Part shown: piece after piece, positions 63,109 to 64,000 of the stretch | Numbering within the stretch: position 1 is the first letter of the stretch | How the letters are laid out: each line of letters begins with the position of its first letter | Assembly: GCA_002495055.1 (NCBI GenBank) | Contig: DADR01000067.1 | Location: 1 to 64,000 of the forward strand | From: Methanoregula sp. UBA247 | GTDB taxonomy: Archaea; Halobacteriota; Methanomicrobia; Methanomicrobiales; Methanospirillaceae | DNA: 64,000 nt | Direction of reading: 5' to 3' | Translations under genes and position numbers: made by a program | The notes under the pieces: generated by a model | Databases searched by the model: none | The model's input: only the letters and a program-made list of their open reading frames with translations | What the model was told of the DNA's origin: nothing

Positions 63109-63397
63109 TTTTTCATCAGGAAAGTATAAAATCAATAAAGGTGCCGGGAAGTATTTCCTTTTTGCAAAAGACAGAGTAAATTCTTCAGGGAATTAAAAAG
63201 GGTACAGGACCTGTTTTGGTCACTACACCCCCGTAATTTGATCTTTTAGTGACTATTTCCTTTTGAGGATTCATCATATTTTTTTTAAACGGGTCAGAAG
63301 TCTAACTGATAATTAAACTTTCAGGTTTTTTTTAGCATTTCATCAGGGCTTTTCATGAAGGGGCTGGATATGCAAATGAAAAGATATTGAAAAAAGA

Positions 63398-64000
63398 CTA
63401 TTCACTCTTGTCCGAGTAATAATAAAATTCCTGCCGTGTTTTTTGTTCCCGGTCAAGGAATGATCCAGGTTTATTAATCCGGGGCCTGCCACTCTGGTCC
63501 CTGCGAAAGGTCACTTCAAGCGCTTTAAGGAATCTGTTCATTCCTTCCCGCATCTGAAACGGTCCGGCAGCAGTACCCTGCCGGCCCGGTTCCCCTTCAA
63601 AGAACAGGATCCGCTCACTGATCATATCTATGAGGTAAATATCATGGTCAATCACCATGATGCCAACTGATTTGCCCTCAGCATGACGTTTGATCATCCT
63701 TGTCACGTTGACTCGCTGTTCAACGTCAAGATGGGCACTGGGTTCATCCAGGATATAAAGATCGGCATCCCGTGAGAGGCACCCGGCAATTGCCACCCGC
63801 TGGAGCTCTCCGCCGGATAAAGAATCTACAGGAGACTGGAGAATTACGTCAAGGGACAGCGATTCGATGATCTCATGCTGGTAGAGCGAAGAGTCAAACT
63901 TCGATGTCCGCTGTCTGAGATACATTTCAACGGTGTCCGAGGTATCCGCTTTAATGTACTGGGGCTTGTAGGAGATCCGTATGGTTGTTTCAATTTTTCC
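63398..64000 (-). CDS. Ribosome recycling factor ABCE1 / Rli1, C-terminal part
   Basis: The 201 codons visible are the C-terminal part of ABCE1, running out of the window at 64000. The second ATPase half shows its Q-loop region Y-K-P-Q-Y-I, the signature L-S-G-G-E-L-Q-R-V-A-I-A-G, Walker B L-Y-I-L-D-E-P-S-A-H-L-D and switch His in V-I-D-H-D, followed by the closing F-L-K-A-L-E-V-T-F-R-R-D. ABCE1 splits ribosomes after termination. The N-terminal iron-sulfur domain lies outside the window. The C-terminus is longer by about 15 polar residues (Q-K-T-R-Q-E-F-Y-Y-Y) than the core needs. Confidence 0.93.
   Translation of the reverse strand, partial: GKIETTIRISYKPQYIKADTSDTVEMYLRQRTSKFDSSLYQHEIIESLSLDVILQSPVDSLSGGELQRVAIAGCLSRDADLYILDEPSAHLDVEQRVNVTRMIKRHAEGKSVGIMVIDHDIYLIDMISERILFFEGEPGRQGTAAGPFQMREGMNRFLKALEVTFRRDQSGRPRINKPGSFLDREQKTRQEFYYYSDKSE

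Noticed and set aside
1..64000. CRISPR arrays, rRNA genes, insertion sequences with transposase, replication origin
   Set aside because: No regularly spaced repeats, rRNA segments, transposase genes or Orc1/Cdc6 with origin boxes were seen.

Overview
The window looks like a chromosomal segment of a methanogenic archaeon of the Methanomicrobiales, Methanoregula-like (inference from gene content and style; no search was run). Archaeal hallmarks read directly from the sequence are a proteasome-activating ATPase, the two-domain bridging factor aMBF1, aIF5A, ABCE1/Rli1, a complete archaellum (fla/arl) operon with class III signal peptides, CheF, TATA-box promoters with short or absent leaders, and a probable methanogenesis marker protein 11.

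Layout. 1-10 kb: small metabolic and regulatory genes (HxlR and TetR regulators, VOC protein, DUF169, HAD phosphatase, flavin-binding PNPOx-like protein, flavodoxin-ferredoxin EFR1), then the divergent pair aMBF1 / PAN. 10-16.5 kb: membrane block with a TraB-family protein and two potassium uptake systems (TrkH, Kup) around a PerM-type permease. 16.8-20.05 kb: tRNA-Leu(UAG) followed by an A/T-rich island that ends in a 16-bp copy of the tRNA 3' junction. It carries a HEPN-type protein and two PD-(D/E)XK-type nucleases, plus decayed genes. This is the best candidate for an undescribed system, probably a compact defence cassette. 20-25 kb: DUF5658, cupin, a PIN-domain protein with a possible overlapping partner, a GT-C/GT87-like membrane protein and two type IV pilins.

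25.5-30.4 kb: compact, overlapping minus-strand genes (inositol-phosphatase family + NAD kinase; ACT protein + homoserine dehydrogenase + MMP11-like protein) and aIF5A. 31.6-60.4 kb is a motility supercluster: two archaellins, an AbiTii-domain gene on the opposite strand, flaD/E-F-G-H-I-J, an uncharacterised acidic membrane protein coupled to flaJ, cheF-Y-B-A-C-D, a TPR-like gene, a DNA-binding-domain histidine kinase with a truncated relative, a truncated CheR-like gene coupled to a frameshifted metallo-beta-lactamase gene, a ParA ATPase that appears to start with AUU and is coupled to a cytosolic MCP, then cheW, a second MCP and cheR. Together these give taxis from soluble PAS receptors through CheW-CheA-CheY/CheF to the archaellum motor, with CheB/CheR/CheC/CheD adaptation. 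The last 4 kb holds small membrane, TPR and hypothetical genes and the 3' part of ABCE1, cut by the window end.

Limits: family assignments are from reading motifs and whole sequences by eye. Several reading-frame breaks lie in homopolymers and could be assembly errors.
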